Assembly: GCF_023159225.1 (NCBI RefSeq)
Contig: NC_063161.1
Coordinates: forward strand, 73,002,767-73,066,766
DNA: 64,000 nt
Direction: 5' to 3'
Source: Perognathus longimembris pacificus
Taxonomy: Eukaryota; Chordata; Mammalia; Rodentia; Heteromyidae
Shown here: positions 42,535-54,829 of the stretch, in pieces
Numbering within the stretch: the first letter of the stretch is position 1
How the letters are laid out: the number at the start of each line of letters is the position of its first letter
Program-made: the position numbers and the translations under genes
Notes under the pieces: generated by a model
Told to the model about the DNA's origin: nothing
The model's database searches: none
The model's input: the letters and a program-made list of their open reading frames with translations, nothing else

Positions 42535-42665
42535 ATCTGAGACTCTTAACCTACAGTTAACCAGCAAAAAGCCAGAAATAGAAGCATGGCTCGAGTGGTG
42601 GAGCATGAGTTGTGAATGAAAAAAGCTCAGCCAAAGCTCTGGGTTCAAGCCTCAGTTCTAACACA
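42535..42665 (+). repeat. Geo half of interrupted SINE
   Basis: 'gactcttaacctacagttaaccagcaaaaagccagaaatagaagcatggctcgagtggtgg..tctgggttcaagcctcag'. The left part before 42313 is poorly preserved. Confidence 0.75.
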
Positions 42666-43377
42666 AATGGAACAAAAGGAGTAATTTAAGTGATATTTGA
42701 GGTTATTTTATTCTCACTTGAAGATATTTTTGTTAGTGCATAGATTCAAGAATAGATGATTTTTACTCTTTCAGTTTTGTTGGTGTTAGTGACTGACTGG
42801 TTAATTAAAATCTAAACTTTGAATTTCATACTTTTATGGCATACACAAAAAAGTAACCAGTCTGGATGTCAGCAAATGAAGAGGACTAGAGGAAGCTCGG
42901 CCTGAGGACATGAGGACATGCGTACATGCCAGAGGGTGCCCCTCACAGCCCCTTAGCACCTTTCAGAGCAGAGACCAGAAACCTAATCTGCATCCCTCCG
43001 CCCCTGCCCACCTCCCTCCCTCGCTGCCTCCCTCCCCCAAGTAGTTAGAAATGGAGATGGGGTGCCTGCCTGACACCGGCCACTGGCCCCAGCCTCCTGT
43101 GGCAGTGGCGGCTGTGGCCTCTGTGTTAGTGGATATGACATCAGGGGCTAGTTGGTATTCTGGTGCCAGGCATTGAATTAGGGAATCTACTCATTTGGGC
43201 ATTTTGGTTTTGTGATATTGGGGTTTGAACTGACTTTTTTTTTTGCAGTCTCATTTATCTTACTGTACAAAAGTAACTCTTATTTGTTTATTACAGGTAA
43301 AATGAACCTTAGCAATCTGCAGAGACTTGTGCAGGAGAAAGTAAAGCAATGACAGTTTTGGGAGTTTAAAAATAACA
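42666..43377 (+). other. GTF2I intron 1, repeat-free AT-rich block
   Basis: No SINE. 42670-42860 is AT-rich and unique-looking. An acceptor-like 'tttgtttattacag' before 43297 is followed by a short open stretch, but no donor convinces me that it is an exon. Confidence 0.4.
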
Positions 43378-43608
43378 TTTTTTTTTTTTTGCTGGTCCTG
43401 GGGCTTGAACCTCAGGGTCTGGGCACTGTCTCTTAGCTGTTATTAAAGGCCAGCACGCTACCACTTGAGCCACAGCGTCACTGCCAGCTTCTTTCTGAGT
43501 AGTTTATTAGAGAAAGCAGTCTCATGGACTTTCCTGCCCAGGATGGCTTTGAACCGTAATCCTCAGGATTTAGCCTCCTTAAGTAGCTAGGAATACAGGC
43601 GCCCAGCT
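43378..43608 (-). repeat. B1-like/Geo composite SINE
   Basis: T-run, 'ggggcttgaacctcagggtctgggc..taccacttgagccacagcgtcactgcc..agctaggaatacaggcgcccagc', antisense. Confidence 0.9.
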
Positions 43609-43675
43609 TGAGAACAGTTTACATTCATTGCTTCTTGGTTGATAGTTGGTCTTCGGTGCTTTGAAAGTATTTGAA

Positions 43676-43918
43676 GGGCTGGGCACTGGTGGTTCACACC
43701 TGTAATCCTAGCTACTCAGGAGGCTGAGATCTGAGGATTGTGGTTCAAAGCCAGCCCTGGCAGAAAAGTCCATGAGACTCTTGTCTCCTATTAGCCACCA
43801 GAAAACCAGAAGTGGCGCTGTGGCTTAAAGTGGTAGCGCTAGCTCTCTAGCTTTGAGCAGAAGAGCTCAGATAAAGTGCCCAGGCACTAAATTCAAGCCC
43901 CACAACTGATAATAAAGC
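43676..43918 (+). repeat. B1-like/Geo composite SINE
   Basis: 'gggctgggcactggtggttcacacctgtaatcctagctactcaggaggctgagatctgaggatt' to 'actaaattcaagccccacaactgat'. Full length. Confidence 0.92.
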
Positions 43919-44986
43919 ATTTGAAGGACGCAAGTTGTGTCAGCCAGCTGCCTGTCGGCGGTGTCTGTGACTTGAGTGATTGGCTGGTATCCCACCATAC
44001 TGGAGCCCGGCTGAGGTGGTGTGTGGTGCCCTTTGTGTCCGTCCACGCAATCTTTGCAGACGGGATGAACTTGGTGCTCAGAGACTGCCCAGCAGCACAA
44101 TTCTGCTTGTGCACTGCTTCTCATGCGTGCAGCAGATTTGGGATTAGTGACAGGGTCTAGTTCCTTGTTGCAGAAAGAAGTGTGGGAACCTTAGGAGGGC
44201 AGCTAGTTTTCCCGGATCCGGCTTGCTCACCTGGAAAATTACAAGGCAAAGAGCTGGAGCTAAAAGGACTGTGCTGTGTGTTACACATTTTTTTTAAAAA
44301 AGCAAAAATGCTTGTTGAATACTGTTAGGGCAGGGGGCATGGCTTGTGGCAGAGCTCCTGCATGGATGCACCAGCCTGACCTGACGCTTTGCTTCCCCAC
44401 ATGAGGCAGTGTCGGGAGCAGTGCAGACCCAGGGGGACTTCGCTCGCAGTGACTGCTTGATGTCCTCCAGAGCCAGCACCTTCTGACTCACTGGAAAGTA
44501 TAAAGGGGTTGTAGTGCCCTTCAGTACTGATGGTAAAGATCAATAATTAAAGCCATATAGGCAGATGAAAATCTGAGCTGGAATTAATTATTGGCTTGTT
44601 TTGAGATGGAGCAGATCAGAGGAGCAGGGACACACAGATAAACCTAATCCCTGAAATGGATCTCTACCAGACACACAAGAAGATTTCAAAGAATGGTAGG
44701 AGTCTGTTTTCAAAGATAAAAGGCACTGCATCTATTAAACAATAGCGTCTAGAATAAAAGATGAAAATTGAGACTGCGATGGGTCAATTAAGTCCGTCTT
44801 TGAAACTCACAAAGGAATAGTAAAATCAGAGCAGGAAATAGAAAGATGATGACAGAAAGTTGCTTCTGGAATGAGGGTGAATAGGGACACAGTGATGTTG
44901 CCTTCGTCCGCCGCAGTGCCACCCTCTGCAGTGCACACTCACCCAGCTTCACTGCCATCTGAAGTGCTGCATGGAAAATTCCAGAA

Positions 44987-44988
<2 letters not shown>
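43919..44988 (+). other. GTF2I intron 1, repeat-free; AT-rich at 44490-44870
   Basis: About 1.07 kb without SINEs. The 380 bases from 44490 are AT-rich and unlike the flanks. No coding frame of note; origin unknown. Confidence 0.4.

Positions 44989-45034
<46 letters not shown>
44989..45034 (+). repeat. (TG)n microsatellite, about 23 units
   Basis: A near-pure TG run that abuts the tail side of an antisense IDL-Geo SINE. Confidence 0.97.
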
Positions 45035-45036
<2 letters not shown>

Positions 45037-45232
45037 TTTGGCCAGTCCCGGGGTTTGGGACTCAGGGCCTGAGCACTGTCCCTGAGTTTCTTTTTGCTCA
45101 AGGCTAGCACTCTACCTCTTGAGCCACAGCGTCTCTTCCAGCCTTTTCTGTGTATGTGGTACTAAGGAATTGAACCCAGGGCTTCATGCATTTTAGATAA
45201 GCACTCTACCACTGAACCACCTTCCCAGCCCT
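45035..45232 (-). repeat. IDL-Geo SINE
   Basis: 'tttggccagtcccggggtttgggactcagggcc..gtggtactaaggaattgaacccagggcttcatg..ccaccttcccagccc', antisense. Confidence 0.93.
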
Positions 45233-45399
45233 CAGAAACAGTTTTGTGATTGTGTTTTGCATTAATGGCAGCCCTGAGTAGCTGCTGTTGCAGGCGGGAC
45301 CCGGCTCCACAGCCCCTCTCCGTGTCAGCACACACGAGAACCCCTTATCAGATAGACTTTTGGGATGAAGCCTTGTGTTCAGGTTACCTGCGTTTACTT

Positions 45400-45910
45400 C
45401 CCTAATGCCCCAGAGCTCAAGAGTCATGATGTTGGCAATTTGGAGATGTCAAAGAGAAGCCAGAAAGGTGAAAGTTCTCTATTTGCCGAGGGTGCTAAAA
45501 TATATGGTAAGAATGAGTCTTCTATTGGGGAGGTCATGAAAAAGAAGAAATAAATTTGTTCTAGGTTTGCTGTCGACTCTCAGAACACCAAGGTCACAGC
45601 CACAAGGGCACAAGGCCTGGTGCAGATGAAGAGGGCTTTTAGCTTGGGTGGCACACACAGACAGGAAACGTGCCATGATGGCATGCCAGAAAGCCCAAGC
45701 TTGTGCCAGTACTAGGGAACCTGAGGAAAGGATGGCTGCCCAGGTTCAGGAACGGATTTGCATTGGAAAAATCCCTGAGGCACTGGAGGGCTCAGGCCTG
45801 CTCCCTGGAAGCTGCTGCCCAGTGCCCAGCCAGAGGCAAGGCTGGGCTGTGAAGAAAGCAGACAGAGGGTGTGCACTGTCCATGAGTTCTTACAGGTGCA
45901 CATACACAGA
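45400..45910 (+). mobile_element. Tigger (pogo-type) DNA transposon fossil, longer copy
   Basis: A frame at 45440-45553 holds MSKRSQK and EGAKIYGKNESSIGEVMKKK, a CENP-B/psq-type helix-turn-helix as in Tigger transposases. It continues after a stop as FAVDSQNTKVTAT and a QKAxSLY-like stretch, then 'gatggctgcccaggttcaggaacggatttg', matching the W.HRF.NRFGL region. Stops and frameshifts make it non-functional. Same orientation as the copy at 33850. Confidence 0.78.
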
Positions 45911-46009
45911 TGCTACGTCCATGTCACTTTTATAAAGTACGTTGTGATAACTGCAACTTCATTATTTATTGTAAACTTCCTGTGTCTAGTTCAAAAGTGA
46001 GTATATGCG

Positions 46010-46212
46010 GGCTGGGGATATGGCCTAGTGGCAAGAGTGCTTGCCTCATATACATGAAACCCAGGGTTCGGTTCCCTAGCACCACATATATAGAAACGGC
46101 CAGAAGTGGCACTGTGGCTCAAGTGGCAGAGTGCTAGCCTTGAGCAAAAGAAGCCAGGGACAGTGCTCAGGCCCTGAGTCCAAGGCCCAGGACTGGCAAA
46201 AAAAAAAAACAA
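46010..46212 (+). repeat. IDL-Geo SINE
   Basis: 'gggctggggatatggcctagtggcaagagtgcttgcctcatatacatgaaacccagggttcggttcc', Geo half, A-tail. An 8-base 'gtgagtat' is near both ends. Confidence 0.95.
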
Positions 46213-46245
46213 CAAAAAAGAAAAAAGAAAAAAAAAAACACGTGA

Positions 46246-46452
46246 GTATCAAGGTGCTGGCGGCTCACACCTATAACCTTAGCTCCTCAGGAGACAGATC
46301 TGAGGACTGTGGTTGGAATCCAGCCCTGGCAAGAAAGTCTGCCAAAAAATAAAAAAAAGTTGAGCTGTGGCTCAAGTGAGCCACAAAAGCTAAAGGAGCA
46401 AAAAGCTAAAGGACAGCTTCCAGGCTGAGTTCAAGCCCCCAGAGCAGGTACA
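46246..46452 (+). repeat. B1-like/Geo SINE, rearranged right half
   Basis: 'aaggtgctggcggctcacacctataaccttagctcctcaggag..tgagctgtggctcaagtg' with repeated 'aaagctaaagga(g/c)', ending 'gctgagttcaagccccc'. Confidence 0.8.
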
Positions 46453-47949
46453 CACACATACCAAGTGAGTTTGTATTGGAACAAAATGTGTAGGACACAC
46501 TGTCCCCTCTTGAGCAGAGCTACTGCTGGTATGAGCCTGCAGCCCCCATGGGCAGCTGTCTGCTCTTGTCCAGGTTGTGTGCTAGGTTGTTCATGTGTGT
46601 CTTGCCCCCCACTCTCCCTGCCATGGGATTGGGGTAGGCTCCCAGCACAAATGCAGGAAGGCTCTTGTGAAGGAGGAGCTTGAAGATGCCTCTGGTGGCC
46701 ACGCCAAGTCTGCTTGAGGGAAGGAAAGCCATCAATCAGTGCAGACCAGAGCCTGGCCTTGCCCAAGGGGGAAGGAAAGGCTTTTGTTTTATGTTAGGGA
46801 AGATCCCACTATCCACAGTGTGGTGCAACCTGGATATTAAAGGAAGCAATCAAAATTCCTTTTTTTTATTACTTGCATTGGCTGGAGTTGGGAATTTATA
46901 ATCTCTTCGTGTGAGGTATTTCCTCTATTGCATCCTGTAGAGAAGGGAGAACCAATGGAAAAGCTGGAGGTGTGGGTTGGTTACTCACCAGGAAGGCTCT
47001 AAAATTCTAAAGCTTTTGTGAAAACTCCAAGAAAGGGCTACCCCAGTGAGGAATGTTGAAGGCAGGGCTGCCATGAAAAGAGAAGCAGAGGTATGTGCAT
47101 TTAGCCTTTAGAAAGCCCCAGGCCCCCCAGCACAAAAGCACCCCAACCATGTCATGTGGGCTGGCTCATGTGGACAGTTTGGGCAGCTTTGTCAAGCCCT
47201 GGGCCTTCCCCCAGCACTGGTCCTAGAGGAGATGGCCCGCCCCACAGTCAGCCAGGAGCTGCCAGGGACTCATCTGGGCCATTCCAGGACGAGGGGGTCC
47301 CGACGCCTGCAGAAGCAGCCCCTATCCAGATTTTAAATCCCAGCAAAGGAATTGGAAGTGGCAGCACGGGAAAGGACAACAAAGTATTAGACAAGGGCAT
47401 GGCCCAGGGAATCCAGTAAGGACTGTCGGAGGCCCCAGAAGGTGATTCCAGTTTCCTCTCCACCTCTGGTGGTGTAGCTTGTGAACCTGTAGGGAGCGGA
47501 CCATGGTGTGACAGCAACAAGTGCTCTACATTACTGCTCTAGACACTTGGGTGATCCATGCACAGAGGTCAGGGGTCAAGGTGGTCTCCCAGCATGTGAA
47601 GGGAGCAGAGCTGAGTTTCTGTGGAAGGGGACCAGGTCCAGGAATGAGGGAGTGTGTAATGATCAGAAATCCACCCTAGAGACAGGGAAAGTAATCTGGG
47701 AAGCAGGGGCCTTCATGCATGGCAGAGAGGCCACAGGGGCTCCCCAGCCCCACAGCATGCACATGGCACTGTGAAGCCAGGTGGTGACGCGGCAGCCTGG
47801 CTGTACTGACAGAGAACCCCTCAAATTTGTTCCCAGAAGGAATAACTGAGGGCTCACCGAGGCAGAGCACCACCTGAGATGCGTGAACCCTAAGGCCATG
47901 TCATGAAGTGTGACACGAAGAGGATGCTGCATTAAAACTCACAGTTTAA
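46453..47949 (+). other. GTF2I intron 1, about 1.5 kb without SINE
   Basis: Unique-looking on both strands. Several frames of 60-111 codons lack known domains, start contexts or splice support. The last 100-200 bases may be the start of the L1 fragment that follows. Confidence 0.4.
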
Positions 47950-48231
47950 GAGCAAATCATGTTGAGTGAACTAAAACAAGAACAGAGAGACAAACAGCGC
48001 ATGGTCTCCCTGATATGCGGGTGTTAGATTTAAACCGCAATGAAATATAACAAAGTAAACGAACAGGACTCAAGGTACCAATATACAGTGAGACCAAAAG
48101 AGATAGTCTTGGAAGAAAAGCACCAAATAGTAAGACCCAAGCACCTCTTCACATGTACATACAATAATATACAGACTGAAAAGAACCCCATAGATAGGGA
48201 AACAAAGGACCTCTTCTGAAATTGTCAATTC

Positions 48232-48518
48232 TTTTTTTTTTTTGCCAGTCCTGGGCCTTGGACTCAGGGCCTGAGCACTCTCCCTGGCTTTTTTTTTTTT
48301 TTTTTCCCTGACCTGAGAATTGTTATGTATTTCCATTAGTTTTTACAGTACAATAATTCTCCCTGTCCCTGGCTTCTTTTTGCTCAAGGCTAGCACTCTG
48401 CTACTTGAGCCACAGCGCCACTTCTGGCCGTTTTCTATATATGTGGTGCTGGGGAATCAAACCCAGAGCTTCATGTATACGAGGCAAGCACTCTTGCTAC
48501 TAGGTCATGTTCCCAGCC
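48232..48518 (-). repeat. IDL-Geo SINE in L1, itself interrupted
   Basis: Antisense; the near-duplicated target 'ctcttctgaaa(t/c)tgtc' lies at 48211-48226 and 48519-48534. At about 48289 the SINE is broken by a T-run and roughly 60 foreign bases, and it resumes at about 48363. Confidence 0.9.
48289..48364 (-). repeat. Short retroposed insert inside the SINE
   Basis: A run of about 17 T followed by 'ccctgacctgagaattgttatgtatttccattag..acagtacaataattct', between two halves of 'ctccctg'. The T-run reads as a poly(A) tail on the minus strand. Source not recognised. Confidence 0.65.
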
Positions 48519-48959
48519 CTCTTCTGAAACTGTCTTATTTTTATATGACTCTATATTCTTTACCTCACATATGGGGTATACATGTGCACATCTGAGGGAA
48601 GCTGGGAGGAGGGCACAGAATGAGTGGAAAGTGGGTGAAGAAATATAGCAGAGGGACCCATCAGCTGCACTGGACATTGATGAAAATGAACTGAGCAACT
48701 CAAGGGCAGTGATGGGAGGAAGGGAATGAGAGAGAAAGGAAACAGATGATACTAGAGGAAAGAAAAGAAATGTAGTTATCACTTGATATCTGGAGGAAAT
48801 GGTTTTGTTAAAGTTCATAGAGTTCATATTCATAAGCTTTGTAGATTAGAATGATGATTTTCATCATTGTGAAGGTAAAATGTGTTGTAAAATGTATGTA
48901 GTTACTTAATCTCAATTTTAAAAAAACCTTCACAGTTTAAACATGCATAAAAACAGCAA

Positions 48960-49205
48960 TGGCCAGGTCCCAGTGGCTCACACCTGTCATCCTGGCCACT
49001 CAGGAGAAAGATCTGAGGATTGTGGCTCAACCCTACCAAGAAAGTCCATGATACTCATCTCCAGCTCACCACCAAAGAGCCAGAAGTTGCACAGTGGCTC
49101 AAATGGGAGAGTGCTAACCTTGAATGGAAAAGCTTAGGGTCAGCACCTAGGTCCCGAATTCAGACAGGCAGACAGACAGACAGACACACACATACATAAC
49201 AATTC
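48960..49205 (+). repeat. B1-like/Geo SINE with (CAGA)n tail
   Basis: 'ggccaggtcccagtggctcacacctgtcatcctggccactcagg..gagccagaagttgcacagtggctcaaatggg..', ending in CAGA repeats near 49165-49190. Confidence 0.87.
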
Positions 49206-49653
49206 CCCCCTCCCCCGAAACTGGAGAAAGTATTGCATTTGGTGTTCTGGAGGTTCATCTCAGGGCCTTGAGGTTGCTAGGCAGGCTCTGTAATGCTTAA
49301 GCCACGCTTCCCCTCCCCTCCACACGTGTTGTTTGAGTGAGTAAAGCAGTTGCACTGTTTGGTGGAAACAAAGCCTTACTCAGGATTCCGTCCCTGCTCT
49401 CCAGTGGGCCTGACACTGCCCGGCTTGCTCTAGGTGAGCAGTGCTGCCCTCTCACAGCAACTGTCCGTGTTGTTTCCTTTGGTGAACCGACTGCAAAGGC
49501 CAGGGTTACCTGTTAGGGTTACCTGTTGGGAGGGTTGTTGGGTACCAGATAGACGATGCAGGTGTTCTCTGAGCCCACCATGGCCTGCGCATCTGTGCTC
49601 TGCTCAGGGCCTGTAGGGACTGCTCCTTGCACTGCTCGCTTTCCTTTGCCTTG
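49206..49653 (+). other. GTF2I intron 1, mostly unique
   Basis: A weak antisense ID-like piece at 49243-49310; otherwise no feature recognised. Confidence 0.45.
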
Positions 49654-49667
49654 CTCAACTCATTCTT

Positions 49668-49879
49668 TTTTTTTTTTTTTTTTTTTTTGGCCAGTCCTGG
49701 GCCTTGGACTCAGGGCCTGAGCACTGTCCCTGACTTCTTTTTGCTCAAGGCTAGCACTCTGCCACTTGAGCCACAGTGCCACTTCTGGCCATTTTCTGTA
49801 TATGTGGTGCTGCGGAATTGAACCCAGGGCTTCATGTATACAAGGCAAGCACTCTTGCCACTAGGCCATATCCCCAGCC
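49668..49879 (-). repeat. IDL-Geo SINE with 14-base target duplication
   Basis: Complete antisense copy; 'ctcaactcattctt' at 49654-49667 and 49880-49893. Confidence 0.97.
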
Positions 49880-49893
49880 CTCAACTCATTCTT

Positions 49894-50824
49894 CACTTCA
49901 GCTGCCACCACACTGGCCTGAGGGAGGGTCTCCCAATGTTTCAGTAAATTCACTTGACACAAGCTTAACCTCTGTACCAGTCTGACTATGACAACTTCGT
50001 GCTGATGAGAATATTCACCATGTAAGTACAGGTACATGAGGCTGGTGCTGCTGGGGGACTGAACTTTAATGAAGTCATTTTCCCAGGATTCCTGGCTCCC
50101 GTACTGGATTGCATAGGGTTCTGGAGGGCTGGTGCCTGAGGAGTACACCCATAGTGGTCTGTCCCCAAGAGGGCTTGTCTCCTACGTCTGTCTTTCGTGG
50201 GAATAAGGCTTGCCCACTCATGAAACTGAGACGTGCCTTGTGCCCCGTTGCATTTCTTGGACTGTTTTGTTGCTTTACTTTTTCCTCAAGGCTTCTTTGT
50301 TTTGAGTGGTGTGTTAACAGGAGGGACTGGTCAGGTCCTAGTGATTCTGATCCTCTCCAGCAATGCCATCTGCTTCTCCTGGAGCACAGCTTTCTTGTTT
50401 GAGACTGAAGGATGCACCAAAGCTCATGGGTGCCTGGATCTCCACGGTGCTGGGGCACGCCTTTCCCATAGCTCTACCAGTGGGAGGACCGAAGCAGCAG
50501 GCCCCTCCAGGGTGTCTTCTGTCAGAATGCCTCTGTGGGACACCCCTTGTGGGAATGGGGTGTGAGGGAGGGGGCAGTTAGCAGGTGAGTGAGGTAATGA
50601 TAAGGGAGACCCTAGGCTGGGGAAGTGGGTGGGGTCACCTGTTCCCTAGTCAGGAGGTTCATGGCATCGAGGTGAAAAGCAGCATTTGGCGGAAAAATGG
50701 TTCTAGCTTCCTCCTGTGCCTGGCTACATGACCTTGGAAACTACAGCATTTGTAAAATGAGAACGAACTTCTTGTTTTTCTTGCTGGGAAATTAGAGCTA
50801 AATTGAGATTGTGGGGTAATGCTG
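49894..50824 (+). other. GTF2I intron 1, unique-looking
   Basis: About 930 bases without SINE. Frames of 97-127 codons on both strands show no known domain. Confidence 0.45.
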
Positions 50825-51040
50825 TAGCTGGTGCAGTTGTTCATGTCTGTAATCTCAGTACTTGGGAGGCTGAGATGGGAGCATTTTGATTCCTGATGCA
50901 AATGAATGAGACCTCATCTCAGCACAAGAAGCTGCACATCAGATGCACATCTCGCAGCAACAATGGGAAGCATAAGTAGGAGGATCAGTGTCCAGACCTA
51001 CCTGGATTAAAAAGCCAGACCCTGTCTCAGCAAAAAAAGC
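50825..51040 (+). repeat. 7SL/B1-like SINE monomers
   Basis: 'gtagctggtgcagttgttcatgtctgtaatctcagtacttgggaggctgagatgggagca' then a second, weaker unit to 'agaccctgtctcagcaaaaa'. Confidence 0.7.
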
Positions 51041-51049
51041 TGGAGGTGT

Positions 51050-51335
51050 TGTTACTGTTTTGATTTTGGTACCCTGGGTATTGTATGTACGTTTATCTGA
51101 ATTAGGGAAAGGAAGGGGGAACATCAAAATGATGAGACAAAGGATAAAGGGCAAACCAATGCAATAGTGATACAAGACAATATGTTGGGAATTAACTGTA
51201 CAACTGGGGGGCATTGAGGGGAAGGAAGGAGGGAGAAAAATGAGGGAGGGGGTAACAAATAGGACAAGAAATGGACTCACTACCTTACGTATGTAACTAA
51301 CCCCCTCTGCACATCACTTCGACAAATTTTTTTTT
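51050..51335 (+). mobile_element. LINE-1 3'-end fragment
   Basis: 'ttttgattttggtaccctgggtattgtatgtacg..gagggagggggtaacaaataggacaagaaatggactcactacc..ccccctctgcacatcac'. Same 3' end as the antisense copies at 16005 and 61530. Confidence 0.72.
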
Positions 51336-52024
51336 TTAAGGCTGGGGGTGTGGCTCCTAGAATGCCTGCCTAGCAAATGTGAAGCCAGGATGGGGGTTTA
51401 TGCCATAAGCTTTCAGAAACAATGACAGCATATACTAGCAGTCCTTTATTGCTCATTTTGATTAAACTACATTTCAGTTTTACTTTACTTGGGATGGTTT
51501 TATCAAGGGGAGGAGAGTATAACCCAGGGCCTGGAAGTGGCTGGAGGAAGCAGCCAGCTTGTGGCCCGGCCTGTTAGAGGTCCAGCCGTGGGCCTGTTTG
51601 TGCATTTTCTGGCTGTATATGTCCACAGGTATGGGGGTGAAGCGTCAGCTGGCTTTTCTCACAAAGCTTTACCTGTGCACAGTTGGGTACTTGGGTGTGC
51701 ATGTCCAGCGTGCGTGCAGCTAGCTCACGTGATGGATGGCAAGCTGGACAGTGGCCTTGGGCAGTGGGGAGAGGTGTGCAGTGACTTGGCCAGTGGTTTT
51801 CTTGTGGCCGGGACTGTGGGTGCTCCAGTGAAGGGGTGTTCTAGTGCACAGAGAGAGCTTAAGTACAGTTCCCACCGGCCTCCGGGGCTCAGCTTTCCAT
51901 GCACACTTCCATTATATGCTCAGTGGATTCTTTTCATCTCGTGCTAATAAATAGGCTCTATTGCACTTAATTGGAATGGATAATTTATGTGTGCTGTATG
52001 TGCACATGCATGTACTTGCACACA
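51336..52024 (+). other. GTF2I intron 1, ID-like piece then unique DNA
   Basis: 51338-51400 is a worn sense ID-like unit ('aaggctgggggtgtggctcctagaatgcctgcctagcaaatgtgaag'). The rest, including a 152-codon frame at 51489, shows no recognised feature. Confidence 0.45.
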
Positions 52025-52440
52025 CAGTCCTGAGGCTTGAACTCAGGGCCTGGACACTTTTTTTTTTGCCAGTCCTGGGCCTTGGACTCAGGGCCTGAGC
52101 ACTGTCCCTGGCTTCTTTTTGCTCAAGGCTAGCACTCTGCCACTTGAGCCACAGCGCCACTTCTGGCCATTTTCTATATATGTGGTGCTGGGGAATCGAA
52201 CCCAGGGCTTCATATATACGAGGCGAACACTTTACCACTAGGCCATATTCCCAGCCCCTGGACACTCTTGTACAAGGTTAGCACTCTACCATTTGAGCCA
52301 CACCTCCACTTCCAGCTTTTTGCTGGTTAGTTGGAGATAATAGTCCATAGAATTTCTTGCCTGGGCTGGCTTCCAGCCACAGTCCTCAGACCTTAGCCTC
52401 CTGAGTAGCTAGGATTATAGGCCCGAGCCACCCAGGACCG
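52025..52440 (-). repeat. B1-like/Geo SINE interrupted by IDL-Geo
   Basis: Antisense host: 'ctgaggcttgaactcagggcctggacact' then, after the insert, 'cctggacactcttgtacaaggttagcactctaccatttgagcc..aggattataggcccgagccaccc'. Confidence 0.92.
52059..52256 (-). repeat. IDL-Geo SINE with target duplication
   Basis: Complete antisense copy; 'cctggacact' at 52049-52058 and 52257-52266. Confidence 0.95.
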
Positions 52441-52549
52441 GGCAGAACTTTCTCTTTAAGGCCAAATAATATTTCATGTGTACATTTCATAATTTGTTTT
52501 ATTTACCATGGACAGGTGTTTATATTGTTTGTACTTTATTATTTGTTTA

Positions 52550-52975
52550 TTTATTTTGGTGGTACTAGAGTTTCAACCTGGGACCTCATGCTTGTTAGGT
52601 TGGTGCTCCACTGCTGAGCCAGGCTGCCTGGCCTGTTTTCCTCTGGGTGTTGTTGGATGGGATCTTGCTTCCTGCTCAGGTGTACACCTGGGTTGCAACC
52701 TGCTTATTTTAGGTTTCCTGTTGTTACTGGGATGCCATGCATAGGTACTACAACCGGCTTCCTTTTGTGGGGCTAAGGTCTCATAACATTTCTGCCCAGG
52801 CTAGCCTGGAGCCTTGATCCTCCCAATCTCAGTATCCCAGGTCGTTTGGGATGACAGGTATGTGCCACAGTGCCTATCTGGGTTGAGAAGGGGTTCTGGA
52901 CTTTTCTGCCCAGGCTGACCTTGACCTATCACAGTCTCCTAGGTAGGGTGGATTGCAGATGTCAGCCAGCTGTGC
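52550..52975 (-). repeat. Old ID-like and B1-like SINE pieces
   Basis: ID-like 52550-52635 ('ggtggtactagagtttcaacctgggacc'), B1-like 52770-52870 and 52880-52975 ('ctgcccaggctgaccttgacctatcac'), all antisense. Confidence 0.6.
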
Positions 52976-54192
<1,217 letters not shown>

Positions 54193-54369
54193 TAACGTTG
54201 CATTAATGTATAATAACTGGAAATGACTCAGAACAAAGTCACATATTCAAGTGGGCTATAAGCTTTGTATACTGTTGTCTACCTTCCCATCAGTTGTCCT
54301 TATTCTGCCATAGTTTCATTACAACAGGGCTTGTGTGTATGTGTATGTATGTGCACATGTGTGCATGTG

Positions 54370-54600
54370 TGTACGTGTGTATACTCTGGGGCTTGAACTT
54401 AGGGCCTGGGCTCTGTCCCTCAGCTTGTTGTCTTAAGTTTGGTATTCTACCACTTGAGCCACAGCTCCCCTCCAGAGTTTTGGTGGTTAGTTGGAGATAA
54501 GATAGTTGGACTGGATTTGAACCACGATCTTAAGGTCTTAGCCTCCTGTTTAGTGAAGATTATAGGCATGAGCCATCAATACCCAGCAGCTTCCGTTAGC
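54370..54600 (-). repeat. B1-like/Geo composite SINE
   Basis: 'actctggggcttgaacttagggcctgggc..ctaccacttgagccacagctcccc..attataggcatgagccatcaatacccagc', antisense. Confidence 0.88.
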
Positions 54601-54601
54601 T

Positions 54602-54806
54602 TTTTTTTTTTTTTGGCCAGTCCTGGGCCTTGGACTTAGGGCCTGAGCCATCCCTGACTTCTTCCTGCTCAAGGCTAGCACTTTGCCACCTGAGCCACAG
54701 TGCCCCTTCTGGCCGTTTTCCATATATGTGGTGCTGGGGAATTGAACCGAGAGCTTTATGTGTAGGAGGCAAGCACTCTTGCCACTAGGCCATATTCCCA
54801 GCCCAG
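54602..54806 (-). repeat. IDL-Geo SINE
   Basis: T-run, 'ggccagtcctgggccttggacttagggcc..gtgctggggaattgaaccgagagctttatg..gccatattcccagccc', antisense. Confidence 0.93.
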
Positions 54807-54829
54807 TTTTTAAGAATATTGAATTTCAT

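Larger units (their letters stand above)
47950..48840 (+). mobile_element. LINE-1 3'-region fragment, interrupted
   Basis: 'atcatgttgagtgaactaaaacaagaacagagagacaaacagcgcatggtctccctgatatgcggg' resembles the end of mammalian L1 ORF2 and its 3' flank. It continues past an inserted SINE ('cttctgaaactgtc' onward) to about 48840. 5' truncated; no intact frame. Confidence 0.65.

Noticed and set aside
43297..43345. Possible alternative GTF2I exon after 'tttgtttattacag'
   Set aside because: A plausible acceptor exists, but the open stretch is about 16 codons and no good donor or known peptide follows.
51489..51947. A 152-codon plus-strand frame in GTF2I intron 1
   Set aside because: No recognisable domain, no splice support and unremarkable composition; likely chance.
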